Positions 1 through 8,465 of a stretch of 64,000 bases of DNA are shown piece after piece. Where the stretch lies: the NCBI RefSeq assembly GCF_008728635.1, contig NZ_CP044285.1:930001-994000 (forward strand), written 5' to 3'. This DNA is from Hymenobacter baengnokdamensis (GTDB lineage Bacteria > Bacteroidota > Bacteroidia > Cytophagales > Hymenobacteraceae). The translations under genes and the position numbers were made by a program. Numbering within the stretch: position 1 is the stretch's first letter; the number at the start of each line of letters is the position of its first letter. The notes under the pieces are model-generated. The model did no database searches. It was not told the origin of the DNA and saw only the letters and a list, made by a program, of their open reading frames with translations.

Positions 1-652
1 GGAAGCCCATTGAGTGGCACTCGTCAATCATTACCAAAGCACTATATTTATCGGCCAGGTCGCATATTTTATCCAGCTGCGCAATGGTGCCGTCCATCGA
101 AAACGAGCCATCCGTCACGATGATGCGGTGGCGCGTGCCCTTGGCCACAGCGTCTTGCAGCTGCTTTTCGAGGTCGGCCATGTCGTTGTGCTGGTAGCGG
201 TAGCGCTGGGCCTTGCACAGGCGCACGCCGTCGATGATGCTGGCGTGGTTGAGGGCATCCGAAATAATGGCGTCGCGCTCGTCAAACAGCGGCTCGAATA
301 CGCCGCCATTGGCGTCGAAGGCGGCGGCGTACAGGATAGTATCCTCGGTGCCCAGAAACTCGGCTAGCTTAGCTTCCAGCTCCTTGTGAATATCCTGGGT
401 GCCGCAGATAAAGCGCACCGAGCTCATGCCGTAGCCATGCGAGTCGATAGTAGCCTTGGCGGCCTTTATTACCTCGGGGTGCGAGCTGAGACCCAGGTAG
501 TTGTTGGCGCAGAAGTTGAGCACGTCGCCGGCTTCCCGGGTGTCAATTTCGGCGCCCTGGGGCGAGGTGATAACGCGCTCTTTTTTGTAGAGGCCCGCGT
601 CTTTTATTTCTTGAAGCGTTTGCTGAAGGTCGGATTGAAGGGTGCCGTACAT
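1..652 (-). CDS. kbl: Glycine C-acetyltransferase (2-amino-3-ketobutyrate CoA ligase), 3' part cut by window edge
   Basis: This PLP enzyme converts 2-amino-3-ketobutyrate plus CoA to glycine and acetyl-CoA, the second step of threonine breakdown. The visible 217 residues are the N-terminal half of a roughly 400-residue protein. They begin [13 protein letters not shown] and contain the family segments [30 protein letters not shown], the [16 protein letters not shown] stretch that precedes the cofactor site, and [15 protein letters not shown] followed by DECHSMGF at the window edge. The ATG at 652 fits the family N-terminus. The partner threonine dehydrogenase lies 1.9 kb away on the other strand (2550-3542), separated by two unrelated genes. 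Identification is firm; the PLP lysine lies outside the window. Confidence 0.95.
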   Translation of the reverse strand, partial: MYGTLQSDLQQTLQEIKDAGLYKKERVITSPQGAEIDTREAGDVLNFCANNYLGLSSHPEVIKAAKATIDSHGYGMSSVRFICGTQDIHKELEAKLAEFLGTEDTILYAAAFDANGGVFEPLFDERDAIISDALNHASIIDGVRLCKAQRYRYQHNDMADLEKQLQDAVAKGTRHRIIVTDGSFSMDGTIAQLDKICDLADKYSALVMIDECHSMGF

Positions 653-698
653 GGGGTGGGGTAGGAATACTGGTAAACTAGGAATCGGCTGATAGCTT

Positions 699-1316
699 TT
701 AAGTATGAGTGGCAGGCAGCCAGGCTATGCGCTGCTCCGCCACTTCAGTTTGGGCTTTAGGTAGCAGAAGGCATAAGCTACGATAATCGCAAAGCAGAGA
801 AGTGACCAGGAGTGTACGTTCTTTAGTAAGTTTTATAACTGTATAACTATACTGCGCACTAGCCGCCCGGCTTCGGAATGAGCAATGAAATGATAGGCAA
901 ACTACATCTGAGGCTGCAAAATTGAGGCTGAATTCCTGATTAACATAGGTTGCCAGCTTTTGCTCCTGATAAAATACTAAAAGCGCACGTCCATCGTGCC
1001 GCCAATACGTCCTGTACAGGCGTAGGGCAGCAAACTGTGACCAGGCTATCGGTAGCATAAGGGTAGCCAGTAGCAACACCATAAGATTGACACCAATCTT
1101 TGCGATAGCAGCACCGGCAACCAGCAGCAGGCTTAACCCGAAAGCAGCCTGAAGCAGGGTCCAGAGCAAATTAATGTCCTGCCAGCCGTTACAGGAAAAG
1201 CGTACTACCGGCTGCGATAGCTTCCCAGCCTTAAAATGCTCCTGCACGACAAGCACCAGCGGCAAGCCAACTACAACTACTAGCAATCCAATTAAAGCAA
1301 CGGTATCCTGGCTCAT
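699..1316 (-). CDS. Hypothetical membrane protein, three predicted membrane segments
   Basis: A 205-residue protein I do not recognise by name. From the ATG at 1316 there is a hydrophobic segment near residues 7-25, then two more at about 50-90 (an [19 protein letters not shown] stretch followed by [12 protein letters not shown]). The C-terminal half is soluble and beta-rich in appearance ([16 protein letters not shown], then repeated short strands), which resembles the PH-like domains that follow two membrane helices in YcxB-type proteins; that is only an inference. It sits between the patatin-like gene and kbl on the same strand. GC content is lower than in its neighbours. A TTG at 1343 in the same frame would add nine residues but has no better support. 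Confidence 0.6.
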   Translation of the reverse strand: MSQDTVALIGLLVVVVGLPLVLVVQEHFKAGKLSQPVVRFSCNGWQDINLLWTLLQAAFGLSLLLVAGAAIAKIGVNLMVLLLATLMLPIAWSQFAALRLYRTYWRHDGRALLVFYQEQKLATYVNQEFSLNFAASDVVCLSFHCSFRSRAASAQYSYTVIKLTKERTLLVTSLLCDYRSLCLLLPKAQTEVAEQRIAWLPATHT

Positions 1317-1357
1317 GCAACCCGGTTTTACGGAGGCTAACAAAGTACTATAACGGC

Positions 1358-2431
1358 TTAGCGGTCGGCCCGTTGACGTACCATAAATAATTGCACCCCC
1401 AGCTTGCCGCTTGCAATAAGCTGCTCCTTCTCCTCAGCCGAGATTCGCCGCACCTTGGGCCCGAAGCCCCTGGTGCTGATACTGATGGTGCGGGGCCAGT
1501 CGGGGGGCAGAGCGGGGTTGAGGTTTTCGAGGGCTACGGTGTAGAGAGCGCCGATGTAGGAGGAGAAATCGCGGATGTCGTAGGGCGCGAGGGCCTGGCG
1601 GCCGGTAGGCAGGGTGTCGAGGGCTATCTGCTCGTCGCGGTCGAGGCGCAGGCCCAGGGTTTCGGGGTTGGCGGTGCTGCCGGGTGGCAGGCCGGCGGGC
1701 AGGTAGCGCGGCTGGTCGAACATATGCAGCGGGTAGTTGGCCAGCAGGCCGCCATCCACGAGCACCTGCACGGGCTGGCCGGCTTTGGGCTTGCCCTGGA
1801 TAACGTGATTGTCGATATCGAGCAGCACAGCCCGGAAATACAGCGGAATACTCATGCTGATGCGTACGGCGTCGGCTACGCGCATATCGGGGTGGGTTTC
1901 GTAGCTGAATACCTGGGTGCGTTGCAGCGTAAGGTTAGTGCCCGTGGTGTAGAGGTCGCGGTAGCGGCCGGGCTGCACCTGGGCCAGCTGGTGCAGCTCG
2001 GCCAGGGTGAGGTTGGGGCGCTGCGTCTGGCGGCCCACCAGCTCGCAGAGGTATTTGGTGAGCTGGTCGCCCCGGTACCAGCCGTACTGGCGCAGCAGGC
2101 GGCTGCCACCCCCCACGAAGATGAAGCGCCCGTCGTTGAGCCGCTGCACGGGCGTGCGGTTGATGACTTCGATAATGGCTTCGGGCGAGTAGCCAACCGC
2201 CAGCAGCGCCGCCTGAATGGCCCCCGCCGAAGTGCCGCCCACCCGCGTTATATGGCTCAGAATACCCTGTGCGGCCAGTTCCTGCAAGGCCCCGCCGTAG
2301 GCGATACCCCGGATGCCGCCGCCTTTCATAATAAGGTTGCGGTAAGGCGGCGAAGGAAGCTGAGCGCGCACAGGCTGGATACTGCCGGGCAAGGTCAAAA
2401 GACTGAGTATAACGAGTAAGCGAATAGTCAT
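1358..2431 (-). CDS. Patatin-like phospholipase, secreted or outer-membrane associated
   Basis: A 357-residue serine lipase of the patatin family. Starting at the ATG at 2431 gives a signal peptide (MTIRLLVILSLLTLPGSI then VRAQ). The catalytic features are all present: the oxyanion loop GGGIRG at residues 38-42, the nucleophile elbow GGTSAG with Ser68, and the aspartate motif VDGG with Asp226. The family hydrolyses acyl esters of phospholipids using a Ser-Asp dyad; the signal peptide places it outside the cytoplasm. The gene diverges from tdh. A TATCTTTA element at 2438-2445 lies only six bases before the ATG, implying a very short leader. A TTG at 2527 in frame is rejected because it would bury the signal peptide. 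No fused beta-barrel is present. Confidence 0.9.
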   Translation of the reverse strand: MTIRLLVILSLLTLPGSIQPVRAQLPSPPYRNLIMKGGGIRGIAYGGALQELAAQGILSHITRVGGTSAGAIQAALLAVGYSPEAIIEVINRTPVQRLNDGRFIFVGGGSRLLRQYGWYRGDQLTKYLCELVGRQTQRPNLTLAELHQLAQVQPGRYRDLYTTGTNLTLQRTQVFSYETHPDMRVADAVRISMSIPLYFRAVLLDIDNHVIQGKPKAGQPVQVLVDGGLLANYPLHMFDQPRYLPAGLPPGSTANPETLGLRLDRDEQIALDTLPTGRQALAPYDIRDFSSYIGALYTVALENLNPALPPDWPRTISISTRGFGPKVRRISAEEKEQLIASGKLGVQLFMVRQRADR

Positions 2432-2437
2432 AGACCT

Positions 2438-2445
2438 TAAAGATA
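2438..2445 (-). promoter_or_regulatory. Bacteroidota-type -7 element of the patatin-like gene
   Basis: On the minus strand the bases read TATCTTTA, one mismatch from TAnnTTTG. It ends six bases before the ATG at 2431, so transcription would start at or next to the start codon. No clear -33 TTG was seen. Support is moderate. Confidence 0.45.
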
Positions 2446-2483
2446 CCTGGGCAGCTGCTACTCGTGGCACTGCCTGCCCAACC

Positions 2484-2510
2484 TTGCCCCTGACCCTGGC
2501 CGTATCTTTG
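2484..2510 (+). promoter_or_regulatory. Promoter of tdh (TTG ... TATCTTTG)
   Basis: A TTG at 2484-2486 is followed after 16 bases by TATCTTTG at 2503-2510, matching the Bacteroidota housekeeping consensus in both sequence and spacing. The tdh ATG is 39 bases downstream. Because the promoter covers 2484-2510, an upstream in-frame start at 2484 is excluded. Confidence 0.75.
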
Positions 2511-2549
2511 CAGCCTGTCCTTCCCACCCCTCACCCAGCTTTGTATTCC

Positions 2550-3542
2550 ATGACTACCTCGCCCAGCGAATCCGATACCCCTCGAACACCCGGCAACGTC
2601 CTCGTTATCGGGGCCTGCGGCCAGCTTGGCCTGGAGCTGACGGCCGCCTTGCGCCGGCGCTACGCACCCGAGGCAGTTGTGGCCGCCGATGTGCGCCCGC
2701 CCCGCAACCCCGCGGCGCTGGCCGGTGGCCCGTTTGAGCTGCTCGATGTGCTGGATAAAGCCCGGCTGGAGGCGCTGGTGCAACAATATAGGCCGGTGCA
2801 GATATATCACCTGGCGGCCCTGCTCTCGGCCACGGCCGAGAAGGACCCGATGTTTGCCTGGAAGCTCAACATGGATGGCCTGCTGAACGTGCTGAACTTG
2901 GCCGTGCAGTACCAGGTGCCGCAGGTGTACTGGCCCAGCTCCATCGCCGTATTCGGCCCCGACACGCCCCGCGAGCACACCCCGCAGCTCACCATCATGA
3001 ACCCCAACACGGTGTATGGCATCAGCAAGCTAGCCGGCGAGCAGTGGTGCGAGTGGTACCACCGCCACCACGGCCTCGACGTGCGCAGCCTGCGCTACCC
3101 CGGCCTCATCGGCTACAAGAGCCTGCCCGGCGGCGGCACCACCGACTACGCCGTTGACATCTACCACAAGGCCGTGGCGGGTGAGGATTTCGAGTGTTTT
3201 CTAAAGGAAGACTCCTACCTGCCGATGATGTACATGCCGGATGCCCTCAAGGCCACGCTCGACCTCATGCACGCGCCGGCCGCCAGCATTAAGGTGCGCA
3301 CCAGCTACAACCTGGGCGCGATGAGCTTCTCGCCCAAAGAAATAACGGCTGCCATTCAGCAGGAAATGCCGGGCTTTCACGTTACTTACAAGCCCGACGG
3401 CCGGCAGGCCATTGCCGACTCGTGGCCCGCCAGCATCGACGACAGCGCGGCCCAAAAAGACTGGGGCTGGCAGCCGGAGTTCGACCTGGCCAAAATGACC
3501 CATGACATGCTGGCCCACCTGCGCCAGCCAGTGACGGCATAG
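2550..3542 (+). CDS. tdh: L-threonine 3-dehydrogenase, short-chain (epimerase-like) type
   Basis: A 330-residue NAD-dependent enzyme that oxidises L-threonine to 2-amino-3-ketobutyrate, the substrate of kbl. It belongs to the extended short-chain dehydrogenase type related to UDP-galactose 4-epimerase, not the zinc alcohol-dehydrogenase type. The nucleotide-binding loop GACGQLG is at residues 21-27. The sequences LLSATAEKDPMFAWKLNM, WPSSIAVFGP and NPNTVYGISKLAGE (catalytic Tyr156 and Lys160) are characteristic, as are RYPGLIGYKSLPGGGTTDYA and DSWPASIDDS near the end. These agree closely with the Flavobacterium-type threonine dehydrogenase. The ATG at 2550 fits the promoter at 2484-2510. A strong terminator follows at 3572. 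The generic alternative, another NAD epimerase, is unlikely given these motifs and kbl nearby. Confidence 0.93.
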   Translation: MTTSPSESDTPRTPGNVLVIGACGQLGLELTAALRRRYAPEAVVAADVRPPRNPAALAGGPFELLDVLDKARLEALVQQYRPVQIYHLAALLSATAEKDPMFAWKLNMDGLLNVLNLAVQYQVPQVYWPSSIAVFGPDTPREHTPQLTIMNPNTVYGISKLAGEQWCEWYHRHHGLDVRSLRYPGLIGYKSLPGGGTTDYAVDIYHKAVAGEDFECFLKEDSYLPMMYMPDALKATLDLMHAPAASIKVRTSYNLGAMSFSPKEITAAIQQEMPGFHVTYKPDGRQAIADSWPASIDDSAAQKDWGWQPEFDLAKMTHDMLAHLRQPVTA

Positions 3543-3571
3543 CGCGGGGCTTACCATTTGACCGGAACAAG

Positions 3572-3617
3572 TCGCCATTCGGGCCAGGCACGGTGCCTAG
3601 CCTGAATGGCGATTTTT
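3572..3617 (+). terminator. Intrinsic terminator after tdh
   Basis: The 20-base arms 3572-3591 and 3593-3612 pair with only two G-U positions, with a one-base turn, and are followed by TTTTT at 3613-3617. The hairpin starts 29 bases after the tdh stop. Nothing else is evident in the 3618-3790 gap. Confidence 0.8.
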
Positions 3618-3790
3618 AGGTGTATGTGGTGACCGGCTACTGGATAGATACATGGCAGCTATGCGCCCCGAAAGCGAGCCGGGGCTCGCTCGGCCAGCCC
3701 TGGTAGGCACCCGGAACTATAAAGAACTCATGCCGGAAGGCGAAGTAGCATTAGGATGCAGAAAGACCGCAGAAAGCAGATACCTGTGAC

Positions 3791-3798
3791 TACTTTTG
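3791..3798 (+). promoter_or_regulatory. -7 element TACTTTTG upstream of beta-barrel gene
   Basis: TACTTTTG matches TAnnTTTG exactly and ends 27 bases before the ATG at 3826. It overlaps the alternative in-frame start at 3796, which therefore cannot be used. No good TTG is visible at the expected -33 position. Confidence 0.5.
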
Positions 3799-3825
3799 CT
3801 GCGCTTTATTCTATTGCTATTGCCG

Positions 3826-5127
3826 ATGCTGAAACGACTACTTTGCCTGCTGCTTACGCTGTCGTTTTACGCAAGCGATGCCCAGGCCCAGGCCTACGAG
3901 CCGGGCTGGCTGGTGCGCACCAATGGCGATACGCTGCGGGGCGAGCTCGAAAACGGCTTCTGGCTGGAGCCACCCACGTTTATCCGTTACCGGCGCACGC
4001 CCCAGAGCCCGAGCGAGCTGTTTCCGGCGCGCCAGCTGCGCGCCGTCAGCTTTAAAGGCGGCCGGTATTTTCGCCACGAGGTATTGCGCCTGGACCGTGC
4101 CGCCGAGGTTCGGCTCCAGGACCTCAAGCGGGGCAACTATGTGAATATGCAGCCCGATTCGGTGCTGGCCGAAGTGCTGCTGAGCGGTCCGGTTGAGCTG
4201 CTGCGGGTGGTGCGGCCCGGAGCCACGCAATTTGTGCTGCGGCGCCCCGGCCAGCCCGACCTCAGCCTCAGCGAGCGCCACTACCTCAGCGATGGGCCGG
4301 ATATAAACAGGATAATCGACGGCAACAACTACCGCAATCAGCTGAGGCTGTACTTCGCCGATTGCCCGGCGGCCGCCAGCCTGGCGGAGAGAATCCCCTA
4401 CACGGCGGCCGGCCTGGCCGAAGTAGCTCAGGCTTATGCTGTTAGCTGCACCCCTGGCAAGCAGTCGGCCCAAAGCTGGCTAGCCCAGGCGGCGCCCCGG
4501 CGTAAGGGCGCGTTCCAGGCCGGGGTGCTGGCGGGGGCTCGTTATAATAATATCGCAAGCCCGGCTTCGTCGCTGACGGAGGGGTGCACCGACTGCGCTG
4601 TTCACCCGTTTGGGGGGCTCTACGCCGAGCTGCTGCAGCCCAGCCGCATTACGGCTTTCTACGGCGAGCTTAGCTTGAGTCCGTTTCACAGCAAAGGCGT
4701 GTATTACCTTGGTTTCGACGCAAATGGCAATCAACAATATAGTATATTCGAGTACCGGGCGCTGCTGCTTACTGGCCGTTTGGGGGTGCGCTACTTTATT
4801 CCGCGGCCGCACGACCAGCAGCTAATGGTGGGCTTTAGCTTCGAGCATAATGAAGTGCTGGGCCTAAACCTGGCACCGGGAAATAGCAGCAATACCAACC
4901 CCCAAACCACTGGCGATGCCTATGCCTCGCCTACCCTCATTCCTGGCCTGATGCTGGGCTGGCGTTACCAGCGCTTCACTGCTAGCATCGATGGCCAGCT
5001 ATACCGTAGTAATAATGATTCAGGTATATTTTACTATAACTTTTTAGGTGGTAAATGGGCTACGCGGCTGGGCCTAAGCTACCGCCTGGGCCGCAACCCC
5101 GATAAGCTGGCTCATAACCATAACTAA
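3826..5127 (+). CDS. Exported protein with C-terminal outer-membrane beta-barrel
   Basis: A 433-residue protein with a signal peptide (MLKRLLCLLLTLSFYAS then DAQAQA). The N-terminal 180 residues form a soluble domain starting EPGWLVRTNGDTLRGELENG, a pattern common in Bacteroidota exported proteins of unknown role. From about residue 220 (GAFQAGVLAGARYNN) alternating hydrophobic strands and aromatic girdle residues suggest an eight-stranded outer-membrane barrel, ending GLSYRLGRN followed by a short charged tail. The exact function is unknown. The start is set by the signal peptide and by the promoter at 3791-3798. Its stop overlaps the convergent alpha/beta hydrolase stop by three bases. Confidence 0.75.
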   Translation: MLKRLLCLLLTLSFYASDAQAQAYEPGWLVRTNGDTLRGELENGFWLEPPTFIRYRRTPQSPSELFPARQLRAVSFKGGRYFRHEVLRLDRAAEVRLQDLKRGNYVNMQPDSVLAEVLLSGPVELLRVVRPGATQFVLRRPGQPDLSLSERHYLSDGPDINRIIDGNNYRNQLRLYFADCPAAASLAERIPYTAAGLAEVAQAYAVSCTPGKQSAQSWLAQAAPRRKGAFQAGVLAGARYNNIASPASSLTEGCTDCAVHPFGGLYAELLQPSRITAFYGELSLSPFHSKGVYYLGFDANGNQQYSIFEYRALLLTGRLGVRYFIPRPHDQQLMVGFSFEHNEVLGLNLAPGNSSNTNPQTTGDAYASPTLIPGLMLGWRYQRFTASIDGQLYRSNNDSGIFYYNFLGGKWATRLGLSYRLGRNPDKLAHNHN

Positions 5128-6017
5128 GTAAGCTGCGTCAAAATCTCCTCCCAGTTTTCCAGATAGAGCATGTGGCCCTGATTGGGCAGCAGGCGCAGGT
5201 GCGCGGCCGTAAGGCGGCTGGCCAGGTAAGGAAGATGGCTGGCTCCCCACACCCCATCGGCGGTGCCGTGCCAGAGCGTACAGGGGGCGCGCACGTCTTC
5301 GATGCGAAAGCCGGGCGGGCGGCACCAGGCCTGGGCATCGTCGTACACGCCCCGGCCGCCGTGGGTGAAGCCCTGCACGGCCGCATCGCGCAGCAAGGCC
5401 CGGAATTCGGCCGTTACGACCCGCTCGGCGGGCTGCATAAGCCGGATAAACCAGTCGATAGTGCGGTTGGGGTGGCGTGCCCACTGCCGGCTCAGCCACA
5501 AAAACGTAGTGCGGTTGAGCCACGGAAAGCGCGTCTGGCCCCAGCGCAGCAGCTTCCAGGTGCGCGACAAGTGCTGGTAGCTGGCCCGCTCGCCCAGGGG
5601 CAGGCAGCTGCTGAGCAGCTGCACGGCCGCCACCCGCTGTGGGTAGCGGGCGGCCAGCGCCAGCGCGTGTACGCCGCCCACCGACCACCCCATCACCTCT
5701 ACCGGCTGCCCGATGCCCAGCGCATCGAGCAGGGCCACGGTATCGGCCGCAAACGACGGAAACGAGAGGCGCCGGTACACGTCGCTCTGGCCCACGCCGG
5801 GCCGGTCGGGGGCAATTAGCTGCAGCTTTAACCGGGCCAGCAGCGCCGGGACAGGCGGCAGCGCCAGGCCGGAAGTGCCAAATCCGTGCTGAAATACTAC
5901 CGGGCGGTGGCCGGGGTCGCCATAGCGCGTCAGGCCCAGCTGGCGGCCATCGGGCAGGCGCACGCGCAGGCGCGTCTGGTAGTCGGAAGTAAGACTGGTT
6001 TGACCAGGAGCGGGCAT
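5124..6017 (-). CDS. Alpha/beta hydrolase
   Basis: A 297-residue cytoplasmic alpha/beta-hydrolase fold protein. The oxyanion segment HGFGTSG is at residues 44-50, the nucleophile elbow GWSVGG at 110-115 gives Ser112, the acid is probably the Asp in WHGTADGVWG near residue 250, and the histidine is in NQGHMLYLE near residue 280. The DRPGVGQSD segment after strand 4 is typical of esterases and haloperoxidase-like hydrolases. The substrate cannot be told. It lies 30 bases downstream of the MFS gene on the same strand and may be cotranscribed with it. Confidence 0.88.
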   Translation of the reverse strand: MPAPGQTSLTSDYQTRLRVRLPDGRQLGLTRYGDPGHRPVVFQHGFGTSGLALPPVPALLARLKLQLIAPDRPGVGQSDVYRRLSFPSFAADTVALLDALGIGQPVEVMGWSVGGVHALALAARYPQRVAAVQLLSSCLPLGERASYQHLSRTWKLLRWGQTRFPWLNRTTFLWLSRQWARHPNRTIDWFIRLMQPAERVVTAEFRALLRDAAVQGFTHGGRGVYDDAQAWCRPPGFRIEDVRAPCTLWHGTADGVWGASHLPYLASRLTAAHLRLLPNQGHMLYLENWEEILTQLT

Positions 6018-6047
6018 GGGTCAGCGTACGCGGGGCGCGGCCTGGGG

Positions 6048-7265
6048 TTAGGCAGCTGGCGCTGGCGCCAGCGCCTTTTTGCTTTTCCAAAATACCAGCA
6101 CTACCAGCAGTCCGGCCGTGGCTTGCAGCAACACGGTATGCGGAGCCCCCAGCTGCCGCGCCAGCCAGCCCACCAGCAGGCTCCCCAGCGGCTGCACGCC
6201 CTGAAACGCCATCACGTAGTAGCTCAGCACCCGACCCCGCATCCGGTCGTCCACGTGGGTTTGCACAAAAGTGTTGGTGCCCGCGATAAACAGCATCATG
6301 CCGGTTCCGCTCAGCACGCTAAATACCAGTGCTACGGGCAGCCGGGCGCTCAGCGCAAAGCCCAGCAGCCCGAGGCAAAACCCCAGCGCCGCGTAGCTGA
6401 CATGACGGCTCTGGTGGCTGCCGGCCGGGCGCGAGGCCAGGAACAGCGCTCCCGCGAGCGCGCCCAGGCCCGACATGCTGTTGAGCCAGCCAAACGTGCC
6501 TGCGGCCCCGTGAAATACCTCACGGGCAAACACCGGCAGCAGCGTGCCATAGGGCATGGCGCAACAGGCTATCCCCGCCATCAGCAGGATTTGCCGGCGC
6601 AGGCCGGGGGCCTGGCGTAGGTAGGCCCAGCCCTCGCGCAAGCCCTCCCAGGTGCCTGGGCGATGTGCCCGCGGCGGGCGCGGTACCAGGCGCATGAGCA
6701 GCAGCGAGGCTATCACGGCCCCAAAGCTGAGCGCATTGAGTGCAAAGCACGTCCCTGCCCCCAGATAGGTGAGCAGCAGGCCGGCAATGGCGGGCCCCAG
6801 CAGCCGGGCCACGTTCACCATAGTCGAGTTCAGGGCAATAGCGTTGGGCAGGTAAGTGGGGTTATCAACCAGCTCGACCAGCAGCGATTGCCGGGCCGGA
6901 ATGTCGAAGGCATTGATGGTGCCCAGCAATAGGCTCAGGCTGGCCACGGCCCAGGTGTTGTAATAGCCGCTCAGCACCAGCCCCGCCAGCAGGCTGGCCT
7001 GAATAAAAGAGGCCACTTGCGTAAAAACCAGAATGCGGTAGCGGCTGTAGCGGTCGGCCACCGTGCCGCCATAAGGCGCCAGTAGCAGCGTCGGAATCTG
7101 GCCCGCGAACATAACCACGCCCAGCAGCACGCTCGAATGCGTGGCCGAATACACAAGCCAGCTCACGGCCAGCCGCTGCATCCAGGTGCCGATGAGCGAC
7201 ACCGACTGTCCGGCGTAGTACAGACGAAAATTGCGGTGCTCAAGCGAGCGGAAGGCGGTAAGCAA
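6048..7265 (-). CDS. MFS transporter, MFS_3 (EntS-like exporter) family
   Basis: A 405-residue major-facilitator exporter with about twelve membrane segments. The beginning LEHRNFRLYYAGQSVSLIGTW, the loop GGTVADRYSRYRIL between helices 2 and 3, and NAFDIPARQSLLVELV are typical of the MFS_3 family, which includes enterobactin and macrolide exporters. Substrate is unknown. The start appears to be a TTG at 7265: an in-frame TAA sits two codons upstream, no ATG is available near the conserved N-terminus, and family members start shortly before the LRHRNFRL-like motif. A small in-frame open frame (7269-7349) ends four bases before this TTG. Confidence 0.9.
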   Translation of the reverse strand: MLTAFRSLEHRNFRLYYAGQSVSLIGTWMQRLAVSWLVYSATHSSVLLGVVMFAGQIPTLLLAPYGGTVADRYSRYRILVFTQVASFIQASLLAGLVLSGYYNTWAVASLSLLLGTINAFDIPARQSLLVELVDNPTYLPNAIALNSTMVNVARLLGPAIAGLLLTYLGAGTCFALNALSFGAVIASLLLMRLVPRPPRAHRPGTWEGLREGWAYLRQAPGLRRQILLMAGIACCAMPYGTLLPVFAREVFHGAAGTFGWLNSMSGLGALAGALFLASRPAGSHQSRHVSYAALGFCLGLLGFALSARLPVALVFSVLSGTGMMLFIAGTNTFVQTHVDDRMRGRVLSYYVMAFQGVQPLGSLLVGWLARQLGAPHTVLLQATAGLLVVLVFWKSKKALAPAPAA

Positions 7266-7582
7266 CGGTTAGAAAGCTACGCAAGCAGCCAGCAGGTTTC
7301 GCCGCAGAAGACGGGAGTAGTGCGGCAACAGTTGCCGGAAGGCCATCATATGCCAGTCTTTTTCGTGCGCTACTTAAGCTGTAATCAACCAAGAGCCTGC
7401 GTGCAGTTACCAGCCCACCCTATAGCCGCGCCCCGCGTGAATTGAGCCTGGCGCTTTTTCGGAGTTGCCCTACTGTCGGCGCCCCTGGCCCCTGATGGCG
7501 AAACGGCACTCCCGGCGCTGGGTAAGGAAGTAGTACTGAGGATGGCGGTACCGTAAAAATAGCCAACTGCTACTACTAATTG
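7266..7582. other. 317-bp intergenic region with a possible 26-codon upstream frame
   Basis: This stretch between the MFS gene and terC holds no recognisable gene. On the minus strand an ATG at 7349 opens a 26-codon frame (MMAFRQLLPHYSRLLRRN...) whose TAA at 7269-7271 lies just before the TTG start of the MFS gene and is in the same frame. I see no TAnnTTTG element and no T-tract terminator after terC. The rest shows nothing I can interpret. Confidence 0.35.
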
Positions 7583-8347
7583 CTACCGGCTGCCCAGGCG
7601 GCGGGGCCAGCCCAGCAGGCGCGAAGTAAGCAGCGGTCCGCCAAATGTAGCAATGGTGATAACGGTCAGGCCCACATCGGCGGCATCACTGTCGAGGAAG
7701 TCGCTGACGGGGTGGCCAGGCGCGAAGTGCCGGAGCAGCGACAGCACCAGCTTAAGCCCCAGAATGCCGATAACCACGAAAGCCGCCGTTTCGAGAAACG
7801 GGTACTTGCCCATCAGCCCCACGAAAGCCTGGGCCACCAGCCGCATGGCCAGGATGCCGATAAACACCCCTACGAGTACGAGAATCAGGTTGTTGCTAAA
7901 CGCCACGACCGCAAACACGTTGTCGATAGAAAACGCCACATCCATCAGCTCTATCACGGCGACGGTAGCCCAGAAAGGCCCCAGCAGGCCCAGCGTGCTG
8001 CGGTAGAGCCAGCTTTTTTGCTTGTCGGGCGCCTCGTCGTCGGCTGGCTTGGCCGTGTGGAAGTAATTAAAGGTCAGATAAAGTAGATAAAGCCCGCCCA
8101 GCGGCTTCAAAAACCAGAAGCCTACCAGGTACGAGGCAAACACCAGGCACAGCCCGCGAAACAGATAAGCCCCAAAAATGCCGTAGCGCAGCGCTTGCTT
8201 GCGCTGCTCGCGGGGCAGGTCGCCCACGAGGGTAGCCAGCACGGCGGCATTATCTACGGAGAGCAGGCTCTCAATAATAATCAGGTTGCCGACTACCGCC
8301 AGCGAGGGCAGCGGATGGTCGACGATATCTTGAAGCTGGGCGTACAT
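7583..8347 (-). CDS. TerC/Alx family integral membrane protein
   Basis: A 254-residue inner-membrane protein of the TerC family, members of which have been linked to manganese export and metal loading of exported proteins. The two signature repeats with acidic residues in the membrane are present: ESLLSVDNAAVLA near residue 26 and ELMDVAFSIDNVFAVVA near 133. Seven hydrophobic segments can be counted. Length and motifs fit the YkoY-like subgroup without CBS domains. It diverges from the DUF3891 gene with 118 bases between the two starts. Whether it exports manganese, calcium or tellurite-related ions cannot be judged from sequence. Confidence 0.9.
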   Translation of the reverse strand: MYAQLQDIVDHPLPSLAVVGNLIIIESLLSVDNAAVLATLVGDLPREQRKQALRYGIFGAYLFRGLCLVFASYLVGFWFLKPLGGLYLLYLTFNYFHTAKPADDEAPDKQKSWLYRSTLGLLGPFWATVAVIELMDVAFSIDNVFAVVAFSNNLILVLVGVFIGILAMRLVAQAFVGLMGKYPFLETAAFVVIGILGLKLVLSLLRHFAPGHPVSDFLDSDAADVGLTVITIATFGGPLLTSRLLGWPRRLGSR

Positions 8348-8465
8348 AGAGAAAATAAGCTACTCGGAAAAAGGAGTCACCAGCTTAGAAATCCTCATTC
8401 CAAATTCGGCATTTTTCGTAAAGCGGCTCCAAAATAAGCTCCCAAAACCACGATAAGTTTTTCGG

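Noticed and set aside
1391..2419. Long open frame on the plus strand, antisense to the patatin-like gene
   Set aside because: It mirrors the codon structure of a clear lipase gene with catalytic motifs; the antisense product has no recognisable domain. GC-rich third positions open such frames.
5074..6090. Long frame in a second minus-strand register over the alpha/beta hydrolase
   Set aside because: Product is Arg/Pro/Ala-rich without domain features; the hydrolase frame has all motifs.
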